DNA of 64,000 nt from Alexandriicola marinus (GCF_004000435.1 NZ_RBVZ01000002.1:310001-374000); one strand, 5' to 3'; positions 37,210 through 46,756 are shown, counted from the stretch's first letter. Made by a program: numbers and translations. Notes: generated by a model from the letters alone, not told the origin.

Positions 37210-38241
37210 TCAGCGCAGGAAGACGGCTTTTTCCGTCTCCCGGTTGTCGAACATGCGGAATGCGGTCTCGGCCTCGGCAAGATCGAAGGTATGGGTGGCC
37301 AGCCGTTCAAGATCGACATCATGGGTCCGGATGAGCGAGAGGATATCGTCGTATTCGTCGATCGAAAAATACCACGAGCCGAACACGGTCAGCTGTTTTC
37401 GGATCATGTGGTCCGACGTGCGGATGCGGGTTTCGGCGTTCTCACCGACCAGAGCTATCCGGGCCATCGGCGCGGCACAGTCGAGCGCCATGTCATGCGC
37501 GGCGGGCTGGCCGGAACAGTCGATCGCACCCGTCAATCCCTCGCCGCCCGAGAATTCACGGATCGCTTCGGCTGCGTTCCTGTCGCGCGGATCAAGGACA
37601 AGGTCCGCCCCGAGGTTACGTGCAAATGTGCGCCGCTCCTCGATCGGGTCGAGGGCCACGACGCGGCCACCCATCGCCTTGGCCGCCAGCGTGCCAGCCG
37701 CGCCCATCGGCCCGAGGCCCCAGATGCCAACGGTGGACAGGCCAGTGACACCGACCTTGCGGCAGGCCGAGAACAAGGTGCCGAAGGCGTCGGTGGATAT
37801 TGCGGCGGCGAGGTGAGACATGCCCTTGGGCGTCTTGAGCAGGTTCCTCGCGGGGACCTTGAGGAATTCGGCATTGCCGCCGTCCATCGTGAAGCCGAGG
37901 CACTTCCACTTGCGGCAAAGGTAGAAGTGGCCGGTGCGACAATGCTGGCAGGCGCCGCACCCGACCCCAAGATAGACGGCCACGTTATCGCCCTCGCCAA
38001 ATTCGGTCACCGCCTCGCCGACTTTCACCACGGTTCCCGCCGGTTCGTGGCCGCAGATGAACTGGTTACTGTCACCGCCCGAGATGACTGCGTCGCCGTA
38101 ATAGAGCGACAGGTCAGAGCGGCAGATACACGAGGCGTGGATTTCGACCAGCACCTCATCGGGGCCGGGCTCGGGCACCACGACGGTGCGAACTTCGACT
38201 TGCTTGTTTCCAGGAAGGAAGACGGCGGTCATCTTGGCCAT
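37210..38241 (-). CDS. Zinc-dependent medium-chain alcohol/polyol dehydrogenase
   Basis: A 343-residue MDR enzyme. Catalytic zinc ligands are C40 (CICRSD) and H65-E66 (CGHE); the structural zinc loop has C95, C98, C101 and C109. GIWGLGPMGAAG is the NAD(P)-binding turn. It resembles threonine/sorbitol-type dehydrogenases. Encoded within a sugar ABC operon together with a TIM-barrel isomerase, it probably oxidises the imported sugar or polyol. Substrate not identified. Confidence 0.88.
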   Translation of the reverse strand: MAKMTAVFLPGNKQVEVRTVVVPEPGPDEVLVEIHASCICRSDLSLYYGDAVISGGDSNQFICGHEPAGTVVKVGEAVTEFGEGDNVAVYLGVGCGACQHCRTGHFYLCRKWKCLGFTMDGGNAEFLKVPARNLLKTPKGMSHLAAAISTDAFGTLFSACRKVGVTGLSTVGIWGLGPMGAAGTLAAKAMGGRVVALDPIEERRTFARNLGADLVLDPRDRNAAEAIREFSGGEGLTGAIDCSGQPAAHDMALDCAAPMARIALVGENAETRIRTSDHMIRKQLTVFGSWYFSIDEYDDILSLIRTHDVDLERLATHTFDLAEAETAFRMFDNRETEKAVFLR

Positions 38242-38262
38242 GTAGGGAACTCCGGGTTCGGG

Positions 38263-39081
38263 TTATTTGACTGCGCCGGCCGACAGGCCGCGCACGAAAG
38301 AGCGCTGGAGGAGAAGGAACAGAAGCACTAGCGGCGCGAATGCGATGAGGCCCGCCGCAGCGATCCCGCCATAGTCGACGCCATAGCGCCCCTGCAGGCT
38401 TGCCGCGCCGACGGTGATGGGCTTCAGCGTCTCGGTCTGAAGCACGACGAGGGGCAGCAGGTATTCCTGCCATGAAAACAGGAACACGATCAGCATCAGC
38501 GACATCAGGCCGGGGCGAACGACCGGCAATACCACGCCCACGAACGTTCGGATCAGGCTGGCCCCGTCCATGGTGGAGGCTTCGATCAGTTCGTCGGGGA
38601 CGTCCTGCATCACGGTGCGCATCATGAAGACGGAGAACGGCGTCAGCAGCGCAGCCTGCGGCAGGATCACGCCCAGCCGGCTGTCGATCATCCCGAGCGC
38701 CTGAAGATTTCCATAAAGCGCGACGATGACGGAAGGGGCCGGGACTACCAACCCCGCCAGGAACAGGGCGAACAGCACCTCGCGCCCGCGGAACCTTATC
38801 TTCGCGAAGGCGAAGCCCGCCAAAGGTGCGGTCAGCAGAACGATGATGGTGACGCTGACCGAGATCACCACAGAGTTCCAGAAATAGGTGGAAAAGCCGC
38901 TTTCGGACCACACTCGACGGAAGTTTTCGAGATTGAGCGGCCAGGGCAGCGTCAGCGGTCCGGCGAACAGGTCCGCCTCGCTGCGCATCGAGGCGAGCAC
39001 GACGAGGTAGACCGGGGCAAGCGAATAGATCGCAAAGATCGCGAGGACGAGGGTCTGGATTGGGCGGGTGGTGGGTTTCAT
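38263..39081 (-). CDS. Sugar ABC transporter permease (MalG type)
   Basis: A 272-residue permease with six predicted membrane segments. The cytoplasmic EAA loop is DELIEASTMDGASLIRTFVGVVLPVVRPG, which contacts the ATPase. The C-terminus RSFVRGLSAGAVK is typical of MalG-like subunits. Its start overlaps the stop of the MalF-type gene by four bases (ATGA). Confidence 0.92.
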   Translation of the reverse strand: MKPTTRPIQTLVLAIFAIYSLAPVYLVVLASMRSEADLFAGPLTLPWPLNLENFRRVWSESGFSTYFWNSVVISVSVTIIVLLTAPLAGFAFAKIRFRGREVLFALFLAGLVVPAPSVIVALYGNLQALGMIDSRLGVILPQAALLTPFSVFMMRTVMQDVPDELIEASTMDGASLIRTFVGVVLPVVRPGLMSLMLIVFLFSWQEYLLPLVVLQTETLKPITVGAASLQGRYGVDYGGIAAAGLIAFAPLVLLFLLLQRSFVRGLSAGAVK

Positions 39082-39938
39082 CTCGACCTCAACAGCCAGA
39101 AGCTCAGCGAGGCAAGGCTGAGCACGATGACGAGAAGGACGACCGACAGGACGGCGGCATAGCCGAAGTCGCCAACGAGGAAGAAGGTCTTGTAGACATG
39201 CGTGGTCAGGACCTCGGTCGCGTAGCCGGGACCGCCCTGCGTGGTCACCCAGATCAAATCAAAGAAGCGCATCGCCTCGATCGCGGCATAAAGCCCGAGA
39301 AAGAGCGTCGAATTTCGCAGCAGCGGCACGGTGATATCCCGGAACTTCGCGCCCCAGCCCGCGCCGTCGATATCGGCCGCCTCATAGAGGGAGGGGTCGA
39401 TGGACTGGATCGCCGCAAGGTAGATCACGACGCAGAAGCCGAAGAACGTCCAGGCGCCGACCACGTTGAGCGAGAACAGAGCCGTCGACTCCTCGGCGAG
39501 CCACGCATGGGCGAACTGGCCGAGGCCCAGGATGTCCAGACCGTAATTCAACAGGCCGAAGATCGGATTGTAGATCCAGCCCCAGATGATCCCCGCAACG
39601 ACGAGCGGGATGGTCCGCGGTATGAAATAGATCGCAGCAAGCGCGCGCACAGTGTTCGGCCGCCGCTCGGCGAGGATCGCGGAAAGCAGCAGACCGGCAA
39701 GAAGAGGAAAGGCAAGCGTCAGGACAACCCAGACGGCGTTGTGCCACAGGGCAGCCCAGAACACGGAGTCGGTTCCAAGGCGCGCGAAATTTGCAAACCC
39801 GACGAATTGGTCGAGCTGACCGCTGTCCCACGAAAAGAAACTGTAGCCCACGACCTGGGCGATCGGCACGGCCACGAAGGCGAGATAGAGGATTAGCGCG
39901 GGCGCGAGGAACCAGTAGGCGGTGCGGGGCGAGTGCAT
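39078..39938 (-). CDS. Sugar ABC transporter permease (MalF/UgpA type)
   Basis: A 286-residue permease with six membrane segments and no large periplasmic loop, so it is of the short UgpA/LacF kind. EAA loop: SLYEAADIDGAGWGAKFRDITVPLLRN. Start at 39938 (MHSPRTAYWFLAPALILY); the upstream in-frame extension is Arg-rich and unconserved. Coupled to the MalG-type gene. Confidence 0.92.
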   Translation of the reverse strand: MHSPRTAYWFLAPALILYLAFVAVPIAQVVGYSFFSWDSGQLDQFVGFANFARLGTDSVFWAALWHNAVWVVLTLAFPLLAGLLLSAILAERRPNTVRALAAIYFIPRTIPLVVAGIIWGWIYNPIFGLLNYGLDILGLGQFAHAWLAEESTALFSLNVVGAWTFFGFCVVIYLAAIQSIDPSLYEAADIDGAGWGAKFRDITVPLLRNSTLFLGLYAAIEAMRFFDLIWVTTQGGPGYATEVLTTHVYKTFFLVGDFGYAAVLSVVLLVIVLSLASLSFWLLRSR

Positions 39939-40014
39939 GGGTCTTCCTCGTACGGACGAATTGGGCGGGCGGACAAATCCTGGCGGGCCGGACGCGCCGG
40001 CCCGCCAGGATTGC

Positions 40015-41295
40015 TCAGGGTATCCAGCGATCCCCGTTGGCGACCGCGGCCTCCCATGCGCTCTGCATCGCCTGCAGGAACTCTTCGGGCGTCGTGTCGC
40101 CACCGGCGAGGCGCTGCAGCTCGGGATAGAGAACCTGCGTCACGCTTTCAGGCAGCGTCGTGTGAAGGTCGTAGAAGTTGCTCTCAGGCGTCGCGAGGCC
40201 CTGCTCGAAGAAGGAGTGGACCACCGGGTGGGCACCCCATTCGGCAAGTTCCTCGGGCGTGGTGCCGATCGGCACGGTATAGCCCTTTTGCACCCAGACC
40301 CGCTGGCTTTCGTCGCTGACCAGACAATCGAGATAGGCCGCCGCCGCTTCCCTTGTGGCCTCGTCGGCGCTGGCCGAGAGCTGCCATTGCGACCCTTCAC
40401 CCCACATCGTTCCGGGCGCGACGCCATCCGCGATCGGCGGCAGCATGAACACCCCGAGCGCGATGTTGTCCGACCCGCGGATCATGTCCTGGATCACCCA
40501 GGTCCCCGTTATCGTCATCGCGGCGCGGCCCGACAGGAACAAGGCGTTCGCCTCGTCATAGCCGACGCCGTTGAAACCGCGGGGGAACCAGCCGTCTTCG
40601 GCCCAGTCCTGAAAGACCGTCGCCGCCTGAAGGAACGCCTCGTTCGTCCAGGGCGTATCGCGGAAGAAGACGTCCTCTTCGACCTGCTTGCCGGCGGTGA
40701 GGCCGAGGATCAGCGAAAAGGTGTTGGTGGCCGGCCAGCGATCCCGATTGCCGAACGCGATGGGGACGACGCCGGCCTCCTTGAACGCGTTCGCCGCTGC
40801 GACGAATTCATCGTAGGTCGTCGGGACCGCGATGCCATGCTCTTCGAACAGAGCCTCGTTGTAATAGACCCCCATCAGGTCCTGCTCCATGGGCACGCCA
40901 TAGAGGCTCCCGTCATAGGAGTTGCGCCCGCGATAGAAGTCGTTGACATGCTCCCAGCCATATTCGGCATAATATTCGTCGAGCGGCGCCAGTGCGCCGG
41001 TGCGTGCATAGCCCGACAACACCGATGCGGCGGGCCACGTATAGGCAAGGTCGGGCGTCTTTCCTGCCGCCACGGCGAGCCGGTAGCTGTCCCGGATGCC
41101 GATCGACGGTGCGACGGTGCGCAGGATCTCGGCGCCGCCCAGCGCTGGCGCGCATGTCTGGATCAGTTCGTCCATGGCGGGTCCGGCGGCGGTGATGCCC
41201 GCCTGCGAGAACTGGTCCCACTGCGTGACGACCGTCTCGGCCGCAACCTGGGTGGCCGAAAGGCCGATCGTTGCCACGACTGCAATTCGTTTCAT
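40015..41295 (-). CDS. Sugar ABC transporter extracellular solute-binding protein
   Basis: A 426-residue cluster B/D-type SBP with signal peptide KRIAVVATIGLSATQVAA. Family segments: VTQWDQFSQAG near the N-terminus, YGVPMEQDLMGVYYNEALFEEHGI and SGRAAMTITGTWVIQDM. Start at 41295, with GGGAGAG upstream. It delivers the substrate to the MalF/MalG-type permeases encoded downstream. Ligand unknown; a saccharide or polyol is inferred. Confidence 0.92.
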   Translation of the reverse strand: MKRIAVVATIGLSATQVAAETVVTQWDQFSQAGITAAGPAMDELIQTCAPALGGAEILRTVAPSIGIRDSYRLAVAAGKTPDLAYTWPAASVLSGYARTGALAPLDEYYAEYGWEHVNDFYRGRNSYDGSLYGVPMEQDLMGVYYNEALFEEHGIAVPTTYDEFVAAANAFKEAGVVPIAFGNRDRWPATNTFSLILGLTAGKQVEEDVFFRDTPWTNEAFLQAATVFQDWAEDGWFPRGFNGVGYDEANALFLSGRAAMTITGTWVIQDMIRGSDNIALGVFMLPPIADGVAPGTMWGEGSQWQLSASADEATREAAAAYLDCLVSDESQRVWVQKGYTVPIGTTPEELAEWGAHPVVHSFFEQGLATPESNFYDLHTTLPESVTQVLYPELQRLAGGDTTPEEFLQAMQSAWEAAVANGDRWIP

Positions 41296-41361
41296 GTCTC
41301 TCTCCCTTTTGGGTTGGTTTCCTGCAGCCCCGCCCGGCACGCACCGGGAGGGGCCGTGATC

Positions 41362-42183
41362 TCAAAGGATGGTTTTGAGGTAACTGAGCGCGCGTCGGGC
41401 CAGATCGTCAGGCTCGACGTTGCGGCGGTTGAAGCCGATCTCCATCGTGAGATAGCCCTCGTAATCGTTGGCCTTGAGCGCTTCGATCAGGGACGGGTAG
41501 TCCACAACGCCGCTCCCGGGCGGTTCGCGGTTCACGTCTGCAAGGTGGATGTGTTTCAGCCGCGACCCGAGACGATGGACGTAATCGGTGGGCACTTCGT
41601 TGCGGTAAAGCGTGTGATAGGTGTCGAACATCGCGGCGACGTTCGGGCGGTCGACCTGCTCGATGATCTCGATGAGGTCGTCACAACTGTCGATCAGGTT
41701 GCTGTCGGACGAGGTCGGCTCGACGGCAATCGTCAGGTCCTGTCCGGCGTGGTCGGCGATCTGTTCCAAAGCGGCGGCGCTCCAGGCCCAGGCCTGCCGC
41801 CGGTCGGTGCCGAAGATCTGCCAGCCCGCGACATACATCAACGTCGGTGCGCCCCATGCGTGGCAAAGGTCGGCAACCTTCTTGTACTGATCGATCGCGG
41901 CTGCACGCTCGGCCAGGTCGGGCGAGGCGACGTTGAATCCGGGGCCACCACCCGGCGCCGGCAACATCGACGAGCAGGCGATCCCGTTGTCGTCCAGCAG
42001 CAACCGGATTTCATCGATCCGGTCACGGGTGAGGTAGTCCGGAAACGCATGCGGCGCGGCAGCCCCGATCTCGATCCCGTCATAGCCGATACGCGCGAGA
42101 CGCCGAATGACCTCGTCAAGCGGGTAGGCAGGAACCCAGACCGGAAAGCTCGAATAGACCCAAGTGTTGAACGACAGTTTCAT
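41362..42183 (-). CDS. Sugar phosphate isomerase/epimerase (xylose-isomerase-like TIM barrel)
   Basis: A 273-residue AP-endonuclease-2 fold protein. Likely metal ligands are the E in IAVEPTSS, D in AMFDTYH, H in HIHLADVNREPPGSG, and E in LTMEIGFN. That pattern is shared by tagatose 3-epimerase and hydroxypyruvate isomerase relatives. First gene of the operon that continues with the SBP, permeases, dehydrogenase and ATPase, so it probably isomerises the imported sugar. Confidence 0.87.
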   Translation of the reverse strand: MKLSFNTWVYSSFPVWVPAYPLDEVIRRLARIGYDGIEIGAAAPHAFPDYLTRDRIDEIRLLLDDNGIACSSMLPAPGGGPGFNVASPDLAERAAAIDQYKKVADLCHAWGAPTLMYVAGWQIFGTDRRQAWAWSAAALEQIADHAGQDLTIAVEPTSSDSNLIDSCDDLIEIIEQVDRPNVAAMFDTYHTLYRNEVPTDYVHRLGSRLKHIHLADVNREPPGSGVVDYPSLIEALKANDYEGYLTMEIGFNRRNVEPDDLARRALSYLKTIL

Positions 42184-42405
42184 TCCTGCTCCTTTCAGTC
42201 GGCAAACGTCTGGCCGCGCTCCCGGGACGGAAGCAGCGTCGAACGTGCCCCTGGAAGGCCGCTCGGAACGTCAGCGTCGATGCGATGCAGCAAGAAATAT
42301 GGATCCAGCGGGACGCGCATATCCCGCAATTCGTCCAGATTGGACAGTTGTCATGCCTCGGGGCCATTGCCTGCGTCCAAAGTAGACCTGTAGCTTGGAA
42401 GGGCA

Positions 42406-42431
42406 GACAAGCTGGGCCCGGTCAGCTTGTC
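42406..42431. promoter_or_regulatory. Perfect 9-bp inverted repeat before the HTH-SBP regulator
   Basis: GACAAGCTG (42406-42414) and CAGCTTGTC (42423-42431) are exact reverse complements separated by 8 bp. The element lies 20 nt before the regulator's GTG and between it and the divergent sugar operon (start 42183). Candidate auto-operator; a leader hairpin is the alternative. Confidence 0.5.
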
Positions 42432-42451
42432 CGATCTGGACGGAGGCCACA

Positions 42452-44227
42452 GTGAAGAAGGTCAGCAACCCACCCACTGCCGCGTCTCTTCCGCCCGAAG
42501 GGCCCTACGAGATCGACGGCACGACGGAACCGCAGCGCGTCCGGGACGAACAGGTGCGCTTCGCCGAATTCGTCGACCGCTTCCATTCCGAAGCCGAGAG
42601 CATTCTCAGGCTCGGCGCCGGACAGAAAGAGATGCGGATCGTTCTGCATCTGGTCACCTCGCACTTCGATGGCAAACTCGTCACCACCTCGTCCCTCGCG
42701 GCGGCGTCCGGCATGTCATACGGCACCGCCCTGCGCACCATCGACGCGATGACAGGGCGTGGCATGATCGTGCGACGGGAGCGGACGGCCTCGGGTCGAT
42801 CCCATTCGCTGCATCCTTCGAGTGATCTGCTCCGGTGCTGGCGCGAGTTTGCCTTTCGCGGCGAGAAGCTGATCAAGACGGCCCTTCTGGACGACCCGCC
42901 TCCCCGGGCCAACCGCAGCCGCTCGGAAGATGCGCTGCTGCTGCCGCCTCCGGCTGTGCTGACTTCGAAGCTCCAGCTTGGCAAGGGCTTGCGCGTCCTC
43001 GTGCATTCCGACCCGACCTTCATGGCAATGCTCAATCTCAAGCGGCAGTTCGAAATGATCCTCGGGACGAGCATCGAAAGTCGCGCCCTTTCAATCGACC
43101 GGCTGCGCGAGGAACTCATTCGCAACAGCGAGCGCGCGGTGTCCATGTATGACATCGTCGCCGTCGATCTGCCTTGGATTGGCGAGATGGCGGAAGAAGG
43201 GCGGCTCCTGCCGCTCGACCGGTTGCTGGAGGATTCGGACTTTGACCAATCCGACATCTATTCCGACGCCTTGGCCAGCTCTTGCTGGAAGGGGCGACAG
43301 TACGGCGTCCCCATCATGGTCTCGGGGGAACTGCTGGTCTACCGGACCGATCTGCTTGCCGAAGCCGGTCTCGCTCCCCCGCAAACGACCGACGAATTGC
43401 TGGAGGTGGCCCGGGCGCTCCACCAGCCGGCGGCGGGACGCGCCGGGATCGCATGGAACGGCGGCCGCGGCACAGCGCTTGGCCACACCTTCCTGATGCT
43501 CATGGCCGCCTTCGGTCAGCCCGTTCTGGACCTTCCGCGAACGGACGAAGGCTTCGACTATGCTGCGGCCGAAGGTGCATTCCTTCGCCCGATGTTCGAC
43601 AGCGAAGCCGCGGCGCGGACGGCGGAATTCCTGCTCAGCCTGCGCGATGTCGCGCCGGACGACGTCCTTCGGATGACCTGGTATGACCGCGCGAAGGCCT
43701 ATGCCGAGGGCCGGACGGCCATGGCCTATTCTCACTCTCTGCTGGCTCCGGTCTACGAACTGGATCGCTCATCGCCCGCATACCGGACGACCGGCTACGC
43801 AGCGCACCCGACTTTTGCAGAGAGCCGACCGATTGTGCCGATGGGGGGCTACTCACTGGCCATCCCGTCGAACATCTCTGCAAGAAGGGTTGATGCGGTC
43901 TGGCAAGCATTGCAGGCGATAACCACCGCCTCGGCGGCCAAGATCTACATGACCAACGGGAGCCTGGCGAGCCCACGACGCTCGGTCAGCCTTGACCCGG
44001 AGGTTGCCGCCCTCTCGCCAATGATTGCGACCGTCGACCAGATGGAAGCTCAGGGTTACCTGAAGATGTGGCCTCGCGCTCCACTGCCGGGCATTGCGGA
44101 GATCATAGCAATCGCGGGTGAGGAATTCCACGACATGCTGCTCCAGAAACAATCGAGGGCCGAAGCAACCCGCGCGGCCCAACGGCGCGCCGTGGATGCC
44201 TTGGCAAGGGTGCGCCCGCAAGTCTAG
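42452..44227 (+). CDS. Cytoplasmic regulator: winged HTH fused to an ABC solute-binding domain
   Basis: A 591-residue protein with no signal peptide (MKKVSNPPTAASLPPEGPYE). Residues 58-125 form a winged-helix DNA-binding domain (QKEMRIVLHLVTSHF, LVTTSSLAAASGMSYGTALRTIDAM, RGMIVRRE). After a Pro/Arg/Ser linker, residues 178 to about 570 are a type 1 extracellular solute-binding protein domain: YDIVAVDLPWIGEMAEEGRL, YGVPIMVSGELLVYRTDLLAEAGL, AGIAWNGGRGTALGHTFLML and MGGYSLAIPSN. The GTG at 42452 has GGAGG five bases upstream. It is divergent from the sugar ABC operon and beside the mal operon, so it is likely a one-component sensor that binds an imported saccharide in the cytoplasm. Confidence 0.85.
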   Translation: MKKVSNPPTAASLPPEGPYEIDGTTEPQRVRDEQVRFAEFVDRFHSEAESILRLGAGQKEMRIVLHLVTSHFDGKLVTTSSLAAASGMSYGTALRTIDAMTGRGMIVRRERTASGRSHSLHPSSDLLRCWREFAFRGEKLIKTALLDDPPPRANRSRSEDALLLPPPAVLTSKLQLGKGLRVLVHSDPTFMAMLNLKRQFEMILGTSIESRALSIDRLREELIRNSERAVSMYDIVAVDLPWIGEMAEEGRLLPLDRLLEDSDFDQSDIYSDALASSCWKGRQYGVPIMVSGELLVYRTDLLAEAGLAPPQTTDELLEVARALHQPAAGRAGIAWNGGRGTALGHTFLMLMAAFGQPVLDLPRTDEGFDYAAAEGAFLRPMFDSEAAARTAEFLLSLRDVAPDDVLRMTWYDRAKAYAEGRTAMAYSHSLLAPVYELDRSSPAYRTTGYAAHPTFAESRPIVPMGGYSLAIPSNISARRVDAVWQALQAITTASAAKIYMTNGSLASPRRSVSLDPEVAALSPMIATVDQMEAQGYLKMWPRAPLPGIAEIIAIAGEEFHDMLLQKQSRAEATRAAQRRAVDALARVRPQV

Positions 44228-44324
44228 CGCCTGATCATGTCAGAACGCTGGTCGGCCCTCTGCCCTGCCTCAAGCCGGGTTTGTCTGTCAGGACCGGATG
44301 ACCCAGGTTACCGGGGCCTGAGCT

Positions 44325-45215
44325 TCACCCCTTGACCGCTCCTTCGCTGAGTCCTCTGACCAGGTAGCGCTGAGCTATCAGGAACACGACCGTGATTGGC
44401 AGTCCCGACAGGATGGCGGCGGCGGCAAAGTCGCCCCAGAGATACCGGAACTCGTTCAGGTAAAGCCGCGCTCCGACGGCGAGCGTCATCTGACTTTCCG
44501 AGCGGATCAGGACCGAGGCCACGGGATAGTCGTTGATGAAGCCAATGAAGGACAGAACGAACACCACAGCCATGATCGGCACGGCGAGCGGCAGGAATAC
44601 ATAGCGGAAGGTCTGCCACGGCGTCGCCCCGTCGATTGCCGCAGCATTGTCGAGCGCGCGGTCGATGGAATCGAAATATCCCTTGATCGTCCAGATATGG
44701 AGGGTCACGCCCGACAGGTAGATCAGGATCAGCGCCACGTGGCTGTCGAGCCCGAGGATCGGCGCGACCTCGCCCAACGCATCGAAGATCGCGAAGATCG
44801 CGACCAGCGCGAGCGTCGTGGGAAACATCTGGATCAGGAACAGACCGTCGAGCATCGCGGCCTTCCCCCGCATACGGATCCGGCTGAACGAATAGGCCGA
44901 GATCGTGGCTATGGCCAGAACGCCAAGCCCCGCTATCACACCCACCTTGATAGAGTTCCACATCCACAGAAGAACAGGGTACGGCGGCGAGATCACCTGC
45001 CCGTCGGCCCGTCTGTAGTCGAAGCCGAAAGCCAGCACCCAATGTTCAAGCGTCGGGTTCTCGGGGATGAGGGAACCGACCGAGAAATTGCCTTCCCGAA
45101 AGCTGATCGACAGGACCATCAGGAACGGGAACATGATCAGCGTCAGGAAGATCAGCAGGAATCCATGTGCGAGGATCTTCTTGATCCGGAGGTCGCGGGG
45201 GCGTTCGACGATCAT
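44325..45215 (-). CDS. malG: Maltose/maltodextrin ABC transporter permease MalG
   Basis: A 296-residue permease, the same length as E. coli MalG. Six membrane segments; EAA loop SIDRALDNAAAIDGATPWQTFRYVFLPLAVP; C-terminus QRYLVRGLSEGAVKG. The start at 45215 (MIVERPRDLRIKK) is chosen because the upstream in-frame sequence reads through malF in a wrong register. It follows malF by 11 nt. Confidence 0.92.
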   Translation of the reverse strand: MIVERPRDLRIKKILAHGFLLIFLTLIMFPFLMVLSISFREGNFSVGSLIPENPTLEHWVLAFGFDYRRADGQVISPPYPVLLWMWNSIKVGVIAGLGVLAIATISAYSFSRIRMRGKAAMLDGLFLIQMFPTTLALVAIFAIFDALGEVAPILGLDSHVALILIYLSGVTLHIWTIKGYFDSIDRALDNAAAIDGATPWQTFRYVFLPLAVPIMAVVFVLSFIGFINDYPVASVLIRSESQMTLAVGARLYLNEFRYLWGDFAAAAILSGLPITVVFLIAQRYLVRGLSEGAVKG

Positions 45216-45226
45216 GATCAGGGTCC

Positions 45227-46756
45227 TCAGGCGGGCTGGCCCGACCGGCGCGAGGCCGCCCGGCGCATGGCCACGAAATTGGCATAGCTGATGACCGCGA
45301 CCACGATGAAGATGATCAGCGTGATGGCACCTGCGAGCCCGAATTGCTGCCCCGCATTGTCGAAGGCGAGCCGGTAGGTGAAAGAGGCCAGGATATCGGT
45401 CTGTCCAGCGGGGATCACCGTTCCGGGGATATCCGGCAGCCCCCGTGTCAGCAGGAAGATCAGCACGAGATTGTTGAAGTTGAACGCGAAGGCCGCGATC
45501 AGCAGTGGCAGGAAGGGCGGAAGGATCTGCGGCAAGGTGATGGTGAAGAACACCCGCACCGAGGAGGCCCCTTCGAGGGCCGCTGCTTTCTTGTGATCCT
45601 CCGGCACGGCCTGAAGAAAGCCCATCGCCAGCAGCATCATGTAGGGATAGCCAAGCCAGACATTGACGATGACCACCATTGTCCGGGCCAGGTTTGCATC
45701 GGTGAACCAGTTGGGACGGATGCCGAACAGCGCCTCGAGGATCAGGTTGATCTCTCCGAAATTCTGGTTGAACAGCCCCTTGAAGACGAGGATCGAGATG
45801 AAAGACGGCACCGCGTAGGGCAGGATCAGCAGGACCCGATAGACAGGTTTGAAGCGCAGATGCTCCCACTGGAGGATCACCGCGAGGAGCAGACCGACCG
45901 AAAAGCAGAAGAAGACCGAGAGCGCGGCGAAGGTAAAGGTCCAGACGAAGATCGACAGCGTCGGACCCCGGATGCCTTCGGAAGTGAAAATCCGTTCGAA
46001 ATTGGCGGTGCCGATATTCACCCGCCAGCCGGGCGGAACCTGATCACCCTCGGGGGTCTCGAAGAAACCGGTGTCGTGGTTGGCGGTCAGGACAGTGCCG
46101 TCACTGCGGGTCAGTTCGCCTTCTCCGGTCTGGACAAACTCAGGAACCACAGAGGCGAAGGTGCGCACACCGGCATTGCGGATTTGCTGGCCTTCGGGCG
46201 TCTCGAGTATCAGTTGGCCAAGGCCCTCGCGCAGCTGGATCGCCTCGCGCCGTTCGAGGAGAGCATCGGGCTCCGGCGCAGGCGACAAGCTCACCGTCGC
46301 TTCCTCGGTCAGAGAGACAGGCTCCGACAGTAGCCCGCTTTCCGGCAGCCAGATCCGGTATGCGTCACCATCCGCCGCGACGGCAAAGGGCTGCTCGGTC
46401 GATTGATCGACCGTGCTACGGGATGTCAGCACCTCGACGGTGCGCTCATACGTGAGCAGGTTGAACGAGCTGTAATTCGTGAAGCCGATCCAGATCGTGT
46501 AGACGACGGGAAAGGCGATGAAGATCAGAACCGCCGCGATGCCCGGCAGAATGAACCGGGTTCCGTAGAACCTCTCGGAACCGAAGACCAGCGCGAAGGC
46601 CCCGGCCAACGCAAGCAGGATGGCCCCGAACAGGGGCTGCCCGAGCGTGTAGAGCGAGAATGCCGCCCACAGGAGGCCCGCCGTGATCACAGCGACAATA
46701 CCGAACCGAAGCCATGGGCGCGGCGCGGGCGGGGCAGAGAATTCGGCGGTGGTCAT
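45227..46756 (-). CDS. malF: Maltose/maltodextrin ABC transporter permease MalF
   Basis: A 509-residue permease with the long periplasmic P2-type loop (about residues 95-280) between early membrane segments, as in enterobacterial MalF (514 residues). Two N-terminal segments, then FIAFPVVYTIWIGFTNYSSFNLLTYERTVEVL opening the loop. EAA loop: EDHKKAAALEGASSVRVFFTITLPQILPP. Start at 46756 (MTTAEFSAPP). The loop normally contacts MalE, which is encoded just upstream. Confidence 0.93.
   Translation of the reverse strand: MTTAEFSAPPAPRPWLRFGIVAVITAGLLWAAFSLYTLGQPLFGAILLALAGAFALVFGSERFYGTRFILPGIAAVLIFIAFPVVYTIWIGFTNYSSFNLLTYERTVEVLTSRSTVDQSTEQPFAVAADGDAYRIWLPESGLLSEPVSLTEEATVSLSPAPEPDALLERREAIQLREGLGQLILETPEGQQIRNAGVRTFASVVPEFVQTGEGELTRSDGTVLTANHDTGFFETPEGDQVPPGWRVNIGTANFERIFTSEGIRGPTLSIFVWTFTFAALSVFFCFSVGLLLAVILQWEHLRFKPVYRVLLILPYAVPSFISILVFKGLFNQNFGEINLILEALFGIRPNWFTDANLARTMVVIVNVWLGYPYMMLLAMGFLQAVPEDHKKAAALEGASSVRVFFTITLPQILPPFLPLLIAAFAFNFNNLVLIFLLTRGLPDIPGTVIPAGQTDILASFTYRLAFDNAGQQFGLAGAITLIIFIVVAVISYANFVAMRRAASRRSGQPA

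Noticed and set aside
45344-46333. A 329-codon plus-strand frame inside malF
   Set aside because: malF carries the permease motifs on the minus strand; the opposite frame is full of charged low-complexity text.
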